Assembly: GCA_007644065.1 (NCBI GenBank)
Contig: VJWN01000020.1
Location: 239,874-303,873 of the forward strand
Origin: Margaritispora aquatica
Lineage: Eukaryota; Ascomycota; Leotiomycetes; Helotiales; Discinellaceae
Direction of reading: 5' to 3'
DNA length: 64,000 nucleotides
Shown here piece by piece: positions 11,467 through 24,030 of this stretch (position 1 is its first letter; every line of letters starts with the position of its first letter). The notes below the pieces were generated by a model. That model was not told where the DNA came from, made no database searches, and was given only the letters and a program-made list of their open reading frames with translations. The translations under genes and the position numbers were made by a program.

Positions 11467-12410
11467 GCTGAGGTTACCGATACCTTGCTACCCACCTTAT
11501 GTAGGGCTCTACTTTGAGCTCGATCGTTGTACGAAATCAACGCACTCGCTCTCGCTCGTTTAGCGAGCACGCAGACTGGGAGTGGGAAGCTGGTATGGCA
11601 AGAAAAACAGGCAGAGCTTTCCGCAGGCAAGCAGGATGATGCGAGGGCGATAAATGCTAGTCCAAGCTGCGTGTTGGAACCGACTGAGGGTACGTGGTAG
11701 GTGAACCAAACGAACAAAGGATAGTTAGGAGAAAGAAAGAATAGAAAGAATACACTCGTATCCCAAAGCATATTGTCTGAAACGACAACGAGAGGTGATC
11801 TTTAATCAAAGAACCAATATACCCATAGTATCTGAAAATCCCCCAAGAAGAAATCCACTTGATGTGTACCTACTTAGGCGATCAAGGAATCGATCAAATG
11901 TCATAGTCTCCGCCCAAATGCATCCATTGATCGTTCAAATGATGCAGTACCTGGAATCCTGTGCTTAGTTCTATCAAATGAACCCACTTGGATTCAATTC
12001 GCATAATGAATGATGAAGCAGTATGTTAAGCAGTGATCTTCTTCCAGATGCATCTAAGACTCGAGAACCTCACCAACAATCAAAGTATCAGCATCGTCAA
12101 CCAACAAAAAGGAAAGTCAGATATTCGACCGAGCGATCGATTGAATTGAAAATTGTGAATTAAAATTTCCATGATCGTCTGATGTCTGTCGTCGTATGTC
12201 GCGAAACATGTTTTTCGTCGCATAAAATACATTAGTCATTACCTTCCTATCCATCCCATCCCATCACCTTTCGAATCATCATGAACACTAAAATGTCATC
12301 GAGTTCCCCATTTCCGTTCATTCCTATTCCTCCGTCAACACATACAATACACTCGTCCAGCCTTTCCTTTCACCGCCACCGCAATCGTTCGTTCAATTAA
12401 TGTAGGCTCT
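11467..12410. other. Intergenic spacer
   Basis: A 102-codon minus frame (11463-11771) directly upstream of the membrane-protein gene is hydrophobic but out of phase and has no splice support. Nothing else seen. Confidence 0.45.
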
Positions 12411-13008
12411 TCACTTCTGGTACGTGTTCGCCGGCTGCGCAATGCCATTCTGCTGGCCATAATAGCCCTCGTTCGACCCGTGCGTATTATTGCCGTAGTT
12501 GCCGGCATATGTCGCGCCTGAGGGTGGTGGACCAGGAGGCGCGTTGTACTCCTGCGTGGGTGGGTATTGCTGTTGTGGTTGTCCTTGAGGTGGGTAGTAG
12601 CCGGTGTTGGCGTTGTTGGTCATGGGCGTGGATTGGAACTTGCGAGCATTGCGTCTGCGACGGGCAGTCATGCAGCTGGAGAGAGAGGTACGTATTAGTT
12701 TTGAGTTTGGTAGATGAGAGAGGGTAGTGGTACTTACAGAAACAAGAACAACACAATCACGGCGATGAAGATGAGGATACCAGCCAGGATCCAACGACCG
12801 TATCTCGACCATGGAGAGCGACAGCGGGAATAGCTGTAGTTGTATGCATATCTGTTGCTGTGTAGTTGTTAGCATACCTGCGCTTTCTTTCTACGCTGCC
12901 TTTTCGCAGACGGCGCAATCAATCGCATGCTTACCATGAGTATCTAGGAACCAACTGTGCCATGTGTTCAGCCTTTGCCAGCACATCTGCGGCTCTTGGG
13001 AGGATCAT
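12411..13008 (-). CDS. RCR-family protein (chitin deposition / Congo red resistance)
   Basis: Three exons, 12935-13008, 12738-12857 and 12411-12675, give 152 residues. Order: short lumenal N-terminus MILPRAADVLAKAEHM ending in a Cys/Asn/Arg segment, a membrane helix (GRWILAGILIFIAVIVLFLF) at about residues 44-63, a Cys-basic stop-transfer (CMTARRRRNARKF), then a Pro/Gln/Gly/Tyr-rich tail containing PPPS- and PPTQEY-type motifs. This is the Rcr1/Rcr2 layout; the yeast proteins act in the endosomal-vacuolar or ER membrane, bind Rsp5 through PY-like motifs and limit chitin deposition. The exon 1 to 2 join uses the first of two nearby acceptors, because the second would create TGA. Confidence 0.8.
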
Positions 13009-13030
13009 TTTTTTTTTTTTTTTCGATTCT

Positions 13031-13104
13031 TGATTGATGTGGTATTGATGTGGTATTGATGTGGTGTTGATGTGGTATTGATGTGGTGTTGATGTGATGT
13101 TGAC
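13031..13104. repeat. 12-bp tandem repeat (TGATGTGGTATT-like), about six copies
   Basis: Units alternate TATTGATGTGG and TGTTGATGTGG immediately upstream of the RCR-family start codon. Being only about 25 bp from the ATG, it lies in the 5' leader or core promoter. Confidence 0.85.
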
Positions 13105-13295
13105 TTTAACTTGGTGATGTTTGAATTTTTGAGTAAACAAAGGTGATGGAAAACCAACGGGCGCAAAATCAAGAACTGTGATGAGGTAGTGGATGTGGAT
13201 GCGGGGAGGGAGCGTAAAAATACTAGTTAATGTGTGGTCTGGGTATGGGTCTGGGTCTTGGGTGGCTGTACAAAGAAACGATGATGCGCTATCGC

Positions 13296-13319
13296 CTGTC
13301 CTGTCCTGTCCTGTCCTGT
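13296..13319. repeat. (CCTGT)n pentamer microsatellite
   Basis: Four to five perfect CTGTC units. Confidence 0.85.
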
Positions 13320-13336
13320 ACCTAGCAATCTACGTA

Positions 13337-13365
13337 GCTAGCTAAAGCTAAGCTAAGCTAAGCTA
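13337..13365. repeat. (AGCTA)n microsatellite
   Basis: AGCTA units repeated about five times, including one AGCTAA variant. Confidence 0.85.
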
Positions 13366-13462
13366 CTCAACCTTGCATCCAGCATCTGCCAGGTTCCGTT
13401 TCACTTTCCTTGATTTGGTGGTTTTGGCTGGCCTGGGTATAAAATTGATTTCAGTTAAAACA

Positions 13463-13488
13463 GATATATATATATATATATATATATT
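13463..13488. repeat. (AT)n microsatellite
   Basis: Uninterrupted AT dinucleotides, about 12 copies. Confidence 0.9.
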
Positions 13489-14647
13489 TATTAGCCTTTT
13501 GGTCCGGAATAGGTAGTTTATATATACCTAGTTATTATTGTATAGGTACAGTAACTGTCATTATAATTGATTATACACTTTACTTCACCGCAACACCTAC
13601 CTTACATTAGTAATTTATTACTTTCCATACCTCCATACCTCCCACCTCAGCACAGCCCCCTAAGTCGGAACACTTGGCTCTCGGTTCTGCTGTTCTCGTG
13701 CCTCTTTTTTCTCTCTCTCTTCTCTTCAATCTTCCATTGACAGAGAGACAGACAGTAGGACTGTAGTGCCGAATCACACCTCATGGTGGCTGAAGCTCTA
13801 CGTATGCTCTACCACCGTAGACGAGCCGAACTCAAGTAAGTTAAGCACGTAGACTATCCCAGCTTAATCCCAGCTTATCAGGGTACTCGAAGTACTGTAC
13901 CGTACTGTACTCGAAAGTATCCGATCCCCCCAAGCTGCCAAGTCCCACGATTCAGCTGATGATGGGCTGGATGGGACATTAGCCGGATCATGTGGCGTTT
14001 TCTTGTACATACCTAGTATGTTTGGTTTCTGCTTTGTTATACATAGTTATACTGTAATGATGGTGGGGCCCAAGGAAAATACTTACATAGTATGGGTATT
14101 TTTTTTAAGCTTATGAACTTGGCGTATCCACTCTAACCTGATATTGTGGGATTCGGATTCGGATTTGCGTAAAATCTCTTATTCTTGTTCTTATTCTTGT
14201 ACACTACTGGGTGGTCTTGAATGAACCTTGGTGCCTGACATCATCGAGATCGCTTCTTTACCCAGGACAGTGGGGCAGTGGGAGCAGTGGGGGCAGTGTG
14301 GACGACATGGGTGAGGTGGTGAGATGGTGGGCTGTCATGTGATATTACCTTCCATCCAACTACCTTAGGTAAGGTAAGGTGGTACCTTAGTATCAAATTC
14401 ATCTCACGAGATTTTGATACAAACACAAAAGAATACCTAGATAGACAGGTATTTATCTACCTTGGCAGTAACTGGAAATGAATTCCTCCACTTTATATTA
14501 TATCGAGTACGGTAGGTAAAAGTAAGCAAAATATGTAGTGTAGAATGGCTAAATGTACCTACCTACTTTTTGCTCTCAAGTAAATACACAAGCGAAGTGA
14601 AATTTACTACCATAGATACATCTCAAGTACCTAGTAGCAATACTTGA

Positions 14648-17324
14648 CTAACCCTCAGCAAACACAACAACGACCCTATGCTTCCCTCCTCCTCTACCAT
14701 CAAGCCTCAAACTCCTCATACTTCCTATCTCGTCATCACTCCCACCATCCACAAACGACATCTCACCAACCACTTCCTCGCCATCAACAGTGACCTTGAT
14801 CCCATTTCTCTGACTCACGCTTTGTATCGCTCTCTCTCCAATGGCAGCCACGCGCATCGCCGAACCAGAACCGGGTAAGATCAAAGCACCACTCGTGGAA
14901 GAAGGGACGTCGTATTCGAGCTCATAGCCCGTGGAGGAGAGAGCCCACTTTGCGCTGAATTTCCCTAGGCCAGTGGTGAATCCTCCTTCAGCAAATGTGA
15001 GATCACCAAATTGAGGCTCGAGTTGCCACTGGACACAATTCATCAGCTTGTTCACCCACTTACTTGAAAACTGGAACTCACATCTCTCCCACCCGGACTC
15101 AACAGCTTCAACCCTACGACGAAAGTACTCAGCGCATGCGTCGGGCCTGTCGACCACCCATGCGCATGGCTCGTATACGAATAATCGCCGCCATAGGCAC
15201 TGGCCGCTCTATATCCCCAGGACCCATCAACCAAATAGCCCTCGATACACGTGCTTCCTGTGCCTTCGGGGTGGTTCAGATACCAACCCCAGCTTGATCT
15301 AATGAGCGCGAGTGCACGACGAGCCCGGTAGACGGCGAAATGCCCTTTGACTTCCATGGATGAAATGAATGGGCATATATTGTTGGGGAGCTCGGGACAG
15401 GACGGTCCGATCGGTGTCCAGTTGGTTGTTAGGTGAGAAGAGATGGAAGACTGGTGGGATGACGAGGCGAGGCCGTAGTAGAGGGCGAGGGAGTTGCCGT
15501 CTTGAGGGTGAAGGTAGGGTGCAGAACAGTGGGAGGAATCTTTGAATGCGCTGTGGTTGGGTGTTAGTAACTGTTTGTTTAACACGATGTTGTAAAAGTG
15601 GCCAATGATAAAAAGAAAATAACCAATACATACCCAACTTTCCTATCCCAAAGCAAACAATCCCCCTTCTCCAAATTAGCAACCTCCTTCAGCCTACCCG
15701 CCATATCCATCCACCTCTTCCCCAGATCAGGTCTGCCCATCCAATTCGCCATCATGCATCCCGTAGCCAGCGTTCCATACAACAGAGCATTTGCTTCCGT
15801 GTTATGTCCGCCTTGGTCTGAGCGTCCCCAGTCGTTTGGACCTGTCACGTACAGGAGACCTGTGTGGTCGATTTTGGCAGCAATGAAGGAGATGGCACGT
15901 TTAACGCCATTCCAATTGGCGCTCAGGAAAGAGGTGTCGTTACTGTAGATAATGTAGTCGTATGTGCCGATTAGGGAAGACATGTGGTAGGTATCTGAGC
16001 CGTAGAAATTAAGTGCTTTGTGTGTGTTAGCCATGCAAGTGAGGCACTTATGTCTACCTGAAACATATTTATGAGGGTGAGAGGAGAAGAAAACCCACGA
16101 GGCCCAGCCATAGGCAATTCTCCACTCTCCTTCTGTAAATCATACTGCAGTTGCAATGCATTTCTCGCACTCTCAAAATCACCCGTACTCACAAACGCAC
16201 TCGGCAAAGCCATCATCAGGTCACCAGCCCATGTCGCTCTATCTCGCTTACTCCCATCAACGAAGATACTTCCTCCATCGGTGCCCAGATGAGCGCAGTT
16301 GTCCCATCCGTTCTCAAGTAGGGGGTACACGCGTCCGGTGTATGGCGGAACGGCATTGGTTTGCAAAGTGTATGCGCCTGCATACCAAATCCGGTTGAGG
16401 AGCTCATCCGAACAATGGAAGTAACCACCGTACGCACGGAGATTAGTCCATGTTGGTTGAAAACTTATACTCAGTGAGACGGTGGATATAGTGATGGTGT
16501 CGTGAGAGTTGAGATTGACAAAGACTGTCAAGTAACGAAATCCTGGTGTGTATTTTTAGCTAAACAGGTTTAGTATCAACACCAAGGAAAAGGACTCACC
16601 TCCTCTCTGTTTGCGATCTGGAACAGTCATCCGCCCATTTTGAGTCTCATGCACAAGCATGGTCAAGGCTCCATCTCCTCCATCGTGGTAAGTCCCATTA
16701 CTCCCATCGCTAGCAGGACCCATCCATGTCTTCGTTTCTGAGAATGCTAATCCTAGCTTCCCTTTGCCAGTAGACGTGTAATCTAGTGATACAATACCTC
16801 CGACTTCAAGTCCAAAGTCGTAGATAAGAACTGGGCTTGAGTGTGAGAGTGTGATTGTTTGGGGATACGAGTAGAGCTTTTCTGGATGCGGCCGATAGAT
16901 GTTGACTGGTGTGACGATGCGAGAAGAGGGCGAAAGGTTGAACTTCTCCCATGGACCCGGAAAGGCGGCAGTCTGAGGGATCGGTGTTGATTTAGTTGGG
17001 GGTGACAGGATTGGCTCCTGGGTAGGAGGATTTGAGGGTGATGCTGCTTGTGTTAGCGAGGAGTATTTGGTATATTGAAATGCACGTCTCGAGCAGGGCA
17101 AGAACTGATGAAAGGAATGAGAAACGATCTATAGTATTAAGACTCATCCCAGTGATCTGTAGTTCGGTAATCCGATTTAAACGCAAATAACGAGTAAGTC
17201 AAGTTTGAATTCACTTATTTTACTACCTTCAAGACATGCAACTCGCCAAGAGTGGAAGTAAGGAGAATGAAAGAACTATAAGAAATGAGTGCTTACAAAA
17301 ACTCGCCATTTTGCGTTTGGTCAT
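14648..17324 (-). CDS. Secreted GH78-type alpha-L-rhamnosidase-like enzyme
   Basis: Exons, 3' to 5': 14648-15028, 15082-15550, 15634-16015, 16099-16542, one starting at 16600, and a first exon ending near 17240. The total is about 745 residues. The first exon (MTKRKMASFCKHSFLIVLSF, then SLLPLLASC) is a clear signal peptide. The body has SPSSRIVTPVNIY, the substrate-site GSKRDRATWAGDL (the family's D-x-KRDR-x-x-WxGD), the catalytic-domain segment MAGPPLNFYGSDTYHM, QGGHNTEAN, and GWSTGPTHAL. The 83 nt intron at 16016-16098 was chosen because its GTGGGT donor restores AGPPLNFYGSDTYH. The splice between exons 1 and 2 is uncertain. It is expected to remove rhamnose from plant glycosides or pectin side chains outside the cell. 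Confidence 0.88.
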
Positions 17325-18544
17325 GATATAGGAGTGAAATGTTTTATCTTTTTGCTCTCAATAGCCTGACATTGTAGTTGAGATGAGGTTATTTGGAGAT
17401 GTTCGTGGTTGATGTCTGAAACATAGTGGGGTCAGGTGAACGCAAGAAGCCGCCACCTTGAAAATATACTAGCCCGAAGCAGCAACTCCGAAGGTCATTC
17501 ATTCAATGGGTACTCTGCAACACGAAGCGAAACTGGTCATGAAATAATGTAAGATCTCACCAGTGCTCAAAGTCAAAGCTCATGAATTGAGGCTTTGCCT
17601 TGTCGGTATCTGGTTGATATCCCCGCTTGATATATGATGATCCACTCATAAAGGGGGCTTGTATCACGAAGGTAATCAATCTGTGTACTCGAAGTATTTT
17701 AACTTGAAGATTTTGAACACTGAGAGTCATGTCCATATTCTCGACCATTACCGCTCTCATCTCTAATTGACACACACTACAGCTACTGTAACGACAGTGT
17801 GCACCTTGGGGACTTCTTTCTGGGACTATCAACTGGTTCAGAGAACATCCCAAGCTGATAGTACTGGTAAATGCGAGTTCATGAGGTCCCATAACAAATG
17901 CGGAGGAGGTCATCAGACGCACCCAAGGATAGGTAGGCAGGGAAACAAAATTCAAGCGGCGAGAAGCAATGAAAAGCTGCTCCGTGACTTTCACCTACAT
18001 CTATCGAAGTTAAGCCTATATGAAAGGACATGGATCACTTTCGAGAATAAATAGGCTCTAAACAACAAGAAATGCTCACTCAAGTATGTCGTACTTGCTA
18101 CAACAGTGAATGCTCATGGTAAATCACAAAAATAATTGGGCATCCAAAGTTTTTTTAATGAATGACGAGACTACTCGTCGATCAAATCGAAGACCGCCAT
18201 CTGGTTGACAGCCGATCGCAGCGTGGCAGGAATACAAGGTAGTTGAGGTGGAGTTGGTGACGCATAAGTGTCTGGCATCACCAGAAATGATATTGGGATT
18301 TGGACTCTGGAGAGAGCCACAAGAGCTTGGTTGTTACTTTAGTCATCAGTCGTCATTATGCCTAGCCCCATTAAGAATAGCCTCCATCTTAAGTCCGACC
18401 TCATCCGATATCCTCCTGAGACCATCAATAGTCTCCTGAAATTTCGTTGTTCTCGATGAATATTAGACAAAATCCACCCCGATACAATATGCAAAGGAAA
18501 AGTCCCTCACACCATAAATACATCGGCGTACTGCTAGACTTTTC
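17325..18544. other. Intergenic spacer
   Basis: 1.2 kb. A 145-codon minus frame (17557-17994) begins at GTG, has no introns or recognisable motifs, and is probably chance. Confidence 0.5.
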
Positions 18545-20124
18545 CTAGCCTCCAAATCCCCTCAAGTCCCTCACCAAACTCGCTGTCGTTGACGGCCTTA
18601 TCCCATACCTTCGCAGGTTCCATACAGCACAAACAACGGAAATGGCTGCTGGTATCACAATGTATGCCGAGAGGCGCTGTGCGAATGTTTTCCTGACTGG
18701 CTCCACTGGAACATGATCGCTTCTGCTGGCACTTCTACTCCTCCGTATGAGTTCTGCAGTCTCCTTCGGTACCTCTAGTGCTGGACTGACGATTATCGGG
18801 CTTGCGATTGAAAACATGTCGGTTGTATATCGCGGGTGCAGACGGTGCAGATACGATGCAGGAGATGCCGGGCCATAGAGCAGAGGCTGGGGAATTTGGT
18901 TGCAATATGTCACACTCGATGGTATCTTTTCGGCGAGCACTTTGCAGGTTCCCACATCTGCAAAGATGAAGACAGCGAGGAATGGATTCAACTTTGGCAT
19001 GAGCTCCACATAATCCGCCGGGTGTGTGAATGGCAGGACTATGATGTAGGGGCCCTTAATTTGAGAGCTCAGAAGGGGTGAAGATCTGCTGGTTGTTAGT
19101 CGACTTCCTCGAACATACCAGCTTCACAAACGTACCTGTGTAATCTTGGCGTTATCTCGACGAGACTGAGTCCGGATGTCGAGTTATGGAATGTCTTGCA
19201 AGCTCCTTGCGATTCGGCTTGCTGGAGGAGCGTATCTAGCTTGTTACCAGCTAGTGTACAAACGCTCTTGTTCGCATATGGCGATGGAAAGTCGTCAGAG
19301 TATGCTAAGCATGCTTCTCTAAACTCGGATAGAATGGCATGATGGACATGTACTAAACTTGGCGAATATGACGAAGTATTATGCGGCGAAAGTCGCGCCG
19401 CAGTGATGATGTGCGAAGCTTCCAACAAGTTTGAGGTCTGATGCACCACAGCAATGGTTCGTGGTTTATATGGCTTGACGAGTCGAGGAATTGATTTTGC
19501 TTTGCGAGACTCGGTCTGATCAACGAAAAGATCTACCTGAGATAAATCCTCGTCGTCAAGCTTCTCAGCTGAAATTTGAATCGTTCCTTGACTGAGAGTG
19601 CATTCGAGAATCTCTCTCAATACCTCATCAACACTGGAATGATCTTCTGCCAGCTAATTGGGTTAGTTAGTTGCGGGGCCCCCACCATGTTTTAGAAAAC
19701 ATACCTCGAGAACGACACAATTTCCAGCGGCGATTGCTCCTGTCAGAGGTATCAAAGTTGAATACAATCTGCTGTGGACCGCTGGCCGTATCGCAACTGT
19801 TCCCATTGCCAATCTCCTCCCATAATCGTCTTGATTTGGCCATGTTGACTTTCTTCGAGCGTGCATTAACTTCAGACCACTATGGAATTTCCGAATTCCA
19901 TCCATTGTCATCCGAAACTCTTCCTCGGCGGCAGTTGCTGAACATCGTCCATCAGATGCAATGGCATTGCAAACAGATTCGGTATCTTCTCGTAGTCGTC
20001 GATATAGCCTAGAGATTTCATTGCGTCTGTATTTGATATCCTTGAGTTTTCCTGTCGCAAAGGCAGTTCTAAGATTGTTGAGCTTCTCGGCAACATCACA
20101 TTCGGGTACTTCAACGGAAATCAT
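18545..20124 (-). CDS. Aldehyde-dehydrogenase-like protein, tail-anchored, probably inactive
   Basis: Three exons, 19705-20124, 19136-19653 and 18545-19085, give 492 residues. The N-terminal half follows class 3 fatty-aldehyde dehydrogenases (Hfd1/ALDH3): LRTAFATGKLKDIKYRRNEI, then LIPLTGAIAAGNCVVLELAED. The stretch where the family has the catalytic Glu (ELGGK) and the Cys (GQxC) instead reads RTIAVVHQTSN and SPHNTSSYSPSLVHV, so I find neither residue. The C-terminus ends with a hydrophobic segment (LSAYIVIPAAISVVCAVW) and a short basic tail, as in Hfd1-type membrane-anchored enzymes. It may be a pseudoenzyme with a binding or regulatory role. It lies 327 bp downstream of the cupin gene on the same strand. 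Confidence 0.8.
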
Positions 20125-20451
20125 ATTGAAAAGTAGATGAGACGAACATTGAAGAGAATGTTTGAAGAGAAATCGCGCAAGATAAGACTGAGCGATTGTC
20201 GTCTGATTGATACACTTGTTTCACCACTTTCTCATGCTGCGTTGTCTCAGTCAAGCTCATCAAGGATGATCCCTTCGAATCAGCTATAGATTTACGCGGC
20301 ATTAATACAGGGCTGAGACTTCTCGGATCACGACTTCAAGGTTTCCGAACGAACCACTTGTCATACCACTAAGGACGTGGCGCGAGAAACGAAGATCCTC
20401 ATTGTGGCGCCACGCACTTGGCACGTTCTGCTGGAGACACATATCTTTCCC
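20125..20451. other. Short spacer between cupin and ALDH-like gene
   Basis: Promoter-sized gap. No gene seen. Confidence 0.5.
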
Positions 20452-21097
20452 TCAATCCATCTTTCCTTTCATGCCCTCGACGTCTGGAATATCCTCACCG
20501 AGTTCGAGACCGCCAACAACGACTTTCTCTGCAGCGATGAGAACGAACATCATTCTCGCCCACGTATCATCCTCACTAATGTTCTTCCAAGCATGATTGG
20601 TTGCACGCTGGATGCACACGTCGCCTCTGTTCATGACTCTCTTCTCGCCAGAGTCAAGCTCGAGCTCCATTGTTCCTTCAATGACAACACCGTAGTCTAG
20701 TGATTCGGTACGATGCATCACGGACTCAGAGTTGGGTGCAAAGTCGACGAAACGACAGACAGTGCCTAAGAACATCAGAAGAGTTTGGTAACGAGAAAGA
20801 CAACTCACCATTAGTGACGACCAGGCCTGGTGGGCTACTGAGCGCTTTCTCGTAGGCCTTGATGTCTTTTGACGTGGATTGAGGGTTGTTCGACTCTGAT
20901 GCGTTCATGTTGACTGGAAATCCCTGGGTCGAGTAGGCAAGTGAGAAGTCAAAGCGGTCACCAATCTGCACCCACTTGTTCTCTTCCTCAACAGCATCTG
21001 AATAGATTGCCTTTCCTGCTTGATTGTGAGCAGTGATCAGTCGATTGATCTTTGGCAGCCCATTTGGAAGGGTTTCGCGAATCTTAGGAGCTGTCAT
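20452..21097 (-). CDS. Cupin-domain protein
   Basis: Two exons, 20809-21097 and 20452-20765, split by a 43 nt intron, give 200 residues. Start MTAPKIRETLPNGLPKINRL. The cupin barrel shows motif 1 as MHRTESLDYGVVIEGTMELE (metal-binding His plus the H-x-E/D-Y-G pattern) and motif 2 as GDVCIQRATNHAWKN (terminal His). This matches the fungal small cupin family whose members are often metal-dependent isomerases, dioxygenases or binding proteins near secondary metabolism genes. The substrate is unknown; there is no signal peptide. Confidence 0.85.
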
Positions 21098-22532
21098 TTC
21101 GATTGAATTCTTCAACTGTAATGTTTCTTGGTGTGCGTGAGAGATCAGTTTAGTCGTGCTAATCTTAGGGATTCCATCAAGTCTTGTAGCATTTTGATGT
21201 CGTACAATATGCAAGGGGTTGCCTACAAACCTAAAAGATTTAAGGATACGCGCAAACTCACAGCAAGGAGTTGCTCTTGGCCCTCAACACATCTGATCTC
21301 ATTATGGAGTCTTTCGGCTCTTGATGAGCCGTGAGAAGTCTTGAATTTCCAACTCACGAAAGAATTCTCGACTTCTGCAATCATGAAGCTGCGTATATTC
21401 TTGCTGATCGCCAAAAGATTAGAAGCAGCCCCTCGGAGCCCTCGGGGGGCTCGGGTGCCACAAGATCCACCCCTTTGCACCAAACGTAAGGTTTTCTCAG
21501 GTGGATTGTCTGTACCTTATTTGAGTGGCTTGAAACCGTTGTACAAGGACCAAGTCGGTACGAGATGGATCGGACGACTCGCCATGCAAGTCCTCCTCTG
21601 AGTTTTGAGGGGCGAGTTAGCTTTTGTACTTCCCTACCTATAGTTGTCATTTTATTCGGAGGAAAAGTATATTGCTTAAGATAGTAGGATAGTCCTTCTA
21701 TATATATCTCATGTGGCTCGAATGAGTGTTTGAATGAACAAGACGAAAGTGGGCATCGAATGACAGATGCATCTTATGTTACTTACAGCTCACAGCTCAT
21801 CAAGTACTATGTCAAATAGTTTTACACCACTCGCTTGAATTATCATATTTCCAAGTTTCACCTCGCACCACCATTTACAAACTCTACACTACACTAACTT
21901 CAAACCGAGGAGATTGCAATTACATGATCTGGACTCAGGAGACTGGACCTCCTCCAATGGAGACCTATGATCCTATGATGATCGTGTGTCCAGTCCTACA
22001 GGCGAACTCCTCCAACCACTAAATATTTAGACCTCCAATCTAACGACCAATGATATTCGAATGCGGGGTAGTGCATGTATTTCCCACACTACTCTCGGCT
22101 GTTCCTGAATTCCGCTTCCACATCCAGATTAGTGTCAGGGGGAAAAGCACCATTGCTCGGATCGTGGGACCTCGTGCTATGCTTCTCCCGTCTTAGCGAA
22201 ATCAGCTTCTACAACCTTATTCAGACAAGCTTCCATTCGATTGCTTGATTGCATCTTTTAGTCTTCGAGCTCCTTTTCTCTCCACATCTCATGATGGCCA
22301 CAAGTCTGCTTCTGATGGTCAGGAGTAATTTCCCCTGGGCGCCTCCCGAGGTCTCACTGGGAAGTTGGGGAACACTACTTCGAGACCTTGTGTAGATCAT
22401 GGGTATAATAGTCCATCCCTCGTCCTTGTTCCTGCTTTCATCCCATCATCTGTATTGTACGTATTGTAACTTCAGTCACTCTTTCAAAATCACTCTCTTT
22501 ACACAGTCACTCGCTTTCGACCAAACATCAAA
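21098..22532. other. Intergenic, upstream of CFEM gene
   Basis: 1.4 kb with a CT-rich, TATAATAG-containing stretch before the CFEM gene. No gene supported. Confidence 0.5.
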
Positions 22533-23443
22533 ATGAAGTACTCGGCTGTCATCCTGGCTCTCGCTGCCACAATCTCTGCGCAAAGTATTGCAGACCTCGA
22601 GGCTACCATTCCCCAATGTGCCCAAGCCTGTATCCTCGCTGCAGTAGCAGCTTCAGGTTGCTCTGCCACTGGTGAGTCCTTCTTCCTCCTTAAATCCTTA
22701 CGTATTCCTAACATTCTACAGATCTCGTATGCCAATGTGGCAGCGGAATGGCTGCCATCAGGTCCTCGGCAACCACTTGCATCACAGGCGCGTAAGTATT
22801 CCCTTCCCCTATCAAACACGAGATAGGAACTGACCCCCTTCCCAGTCTCGGCACAGCAACTGGTTGCACCATCGCCGAAGCCCTCACGGTCCAACCAATC
22901 TCTGACCAAATATGTGCCCTCGTCGCTGCTGCTCCAGCATCCTCTGCCGCATCAGCTCCATCCAGCGCCGCTCCAGCCAGCTCCTCCGTCGCTGTCGCTG
23001 ATCCCAGCACCTCGGCGGTCTTCCCAGTGACCTCTCCCGCCGCGCCAGCCACCAGCGCAGGCAGCACCAGCGCCGGCTCCATGATGCCACCTGTCAACGG
23101 CACCTATAGCACCGTCTACACTACCAAGGTGTACACCGTGACCTCGTGCGCAGCGACCGTCACTAGCTGCCCAGCTGGCAAGGTCACCACCGAGATCGTG
23201 TCCCTGTATACTACTTTCTGCCCTTACTCTACCACTTATGCACCTGTGCCTCTTCCCTCGACATATGTCACTGTGCCCGCGCCAAAGCCTACTACGATGG
23301 CCACTGGGTCGTCGAATGGTACCGTTACCAAGGGCACGGCAACAGCGACTTCCACTCCGGTTCAGGTTACGGGCGCGGCTAGTGGGCTGAAGGTTGGTGG
23401 GTTCCTTGGAGCTGCTGCTGTTTTAGCCGCACTAGCTTTGTAG
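22533..23443 (+). CDS. CFEM-domain GPI-anchored surface protein
   Basis: Three exons, 22533-22671, 22722-22791 and 22846-23443, encode 268 residues. A signal peptide (MKYSAVILALAATISAQS) is followed by a CFEM domain with eight cysteines (IPQCAQAC, SGC, LVCQCGS, TTCITG, GCTIAEAL, QICALV) and the Asp just before the fourth Cys (ATDLVC) that ligates haem iron in Csa2/Rbt5-type proteins. A Ser/Ala/Pro-rich stalk follows, then a Cys-containing Thr/Tyr-rich region (YSTVYTTKVYTVTSC) and a hydrophobic GPI signal (GGFLGAAAVLAALAL). CFEM proteins act at the cell wall in haem or iron uptake, adhesion or host interaction. Confidence 0.93.
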
Positions 23444-23992
23444 GGCTCATAGGGTGAGAGGTGTATGGGAGTGTGGGACCGGGAGGTTGGGAAGTGGTGG
23501 TGGATAATATGATGTGTCTGTACATAAAAAAGGGGAATCTGTTTAGTATTGGTACTGGTAGTGGTAGTAATGAACATTGTCTTCACAAAATCCATCGTGC
23601 ATACAGTCTTTCTTGCTTTACGCGCTGAATAGAACCCAAACAAAGTTTTGTGTCATCCATACCGAGTGAAGTGTGTGAAGAAGTCTGTAGAGCACAATTA
23701 GGACTCGCTCATACTTCAAGTCTACCTACCTACGCAACTCAAGACTGGCATGCTAAGGACTACTTGCGTTCTGTGATAATTCTGCATTCGCATTCTAGCA
23801 CTTTTTCCTTGGTGAGGCAAGTCACTCAAATGCAGGAAACACAAAGCCTCGTCTCAACATCAGTGTTCAAGACCAACGCGATCGTGCACTAGTGAGACAA
23901 CATATAGAGAACAGAAAGAAGAACTGTCAAGGTACACATCCATAAAAAGATTGAACACAAGCACATTTAGACTGATCAATATAGTTGCAAGC

Positions 23993-24030
<38 letters not shown>

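Larger units (their letters stand above)
13009..14647. other. Repeat-rich intergenic region
   Basis: 1.6 kb spacer holding several simple repeats listed separately and many TAGGTA/TACCTA words. No gene seen. Confidence 0.5.

Noticed and set aside
11463..11771. Hydrophobic 102-codon frame upstream of the TAG-interrupted gene, considered as its first exon
   Set aside because: Different phase and no donor/acceptor pair joins it; the ATG at 11466 is a sufficient start.
16016..16098. Apparent frameshift in the GH78 gene (LINMFQ versus ALNFYGSDTYH)
   Set aside because: An 83-nt intron with a GTGGGT donor restores AGPPLNFYGSDTYH, the expected family sequence.
17557..17994. 145-codon open frame on the minus strand
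   Set aside because: Starts at GTG, no ATG start, no introns, no motif, and lies in a spacer; likely chance.
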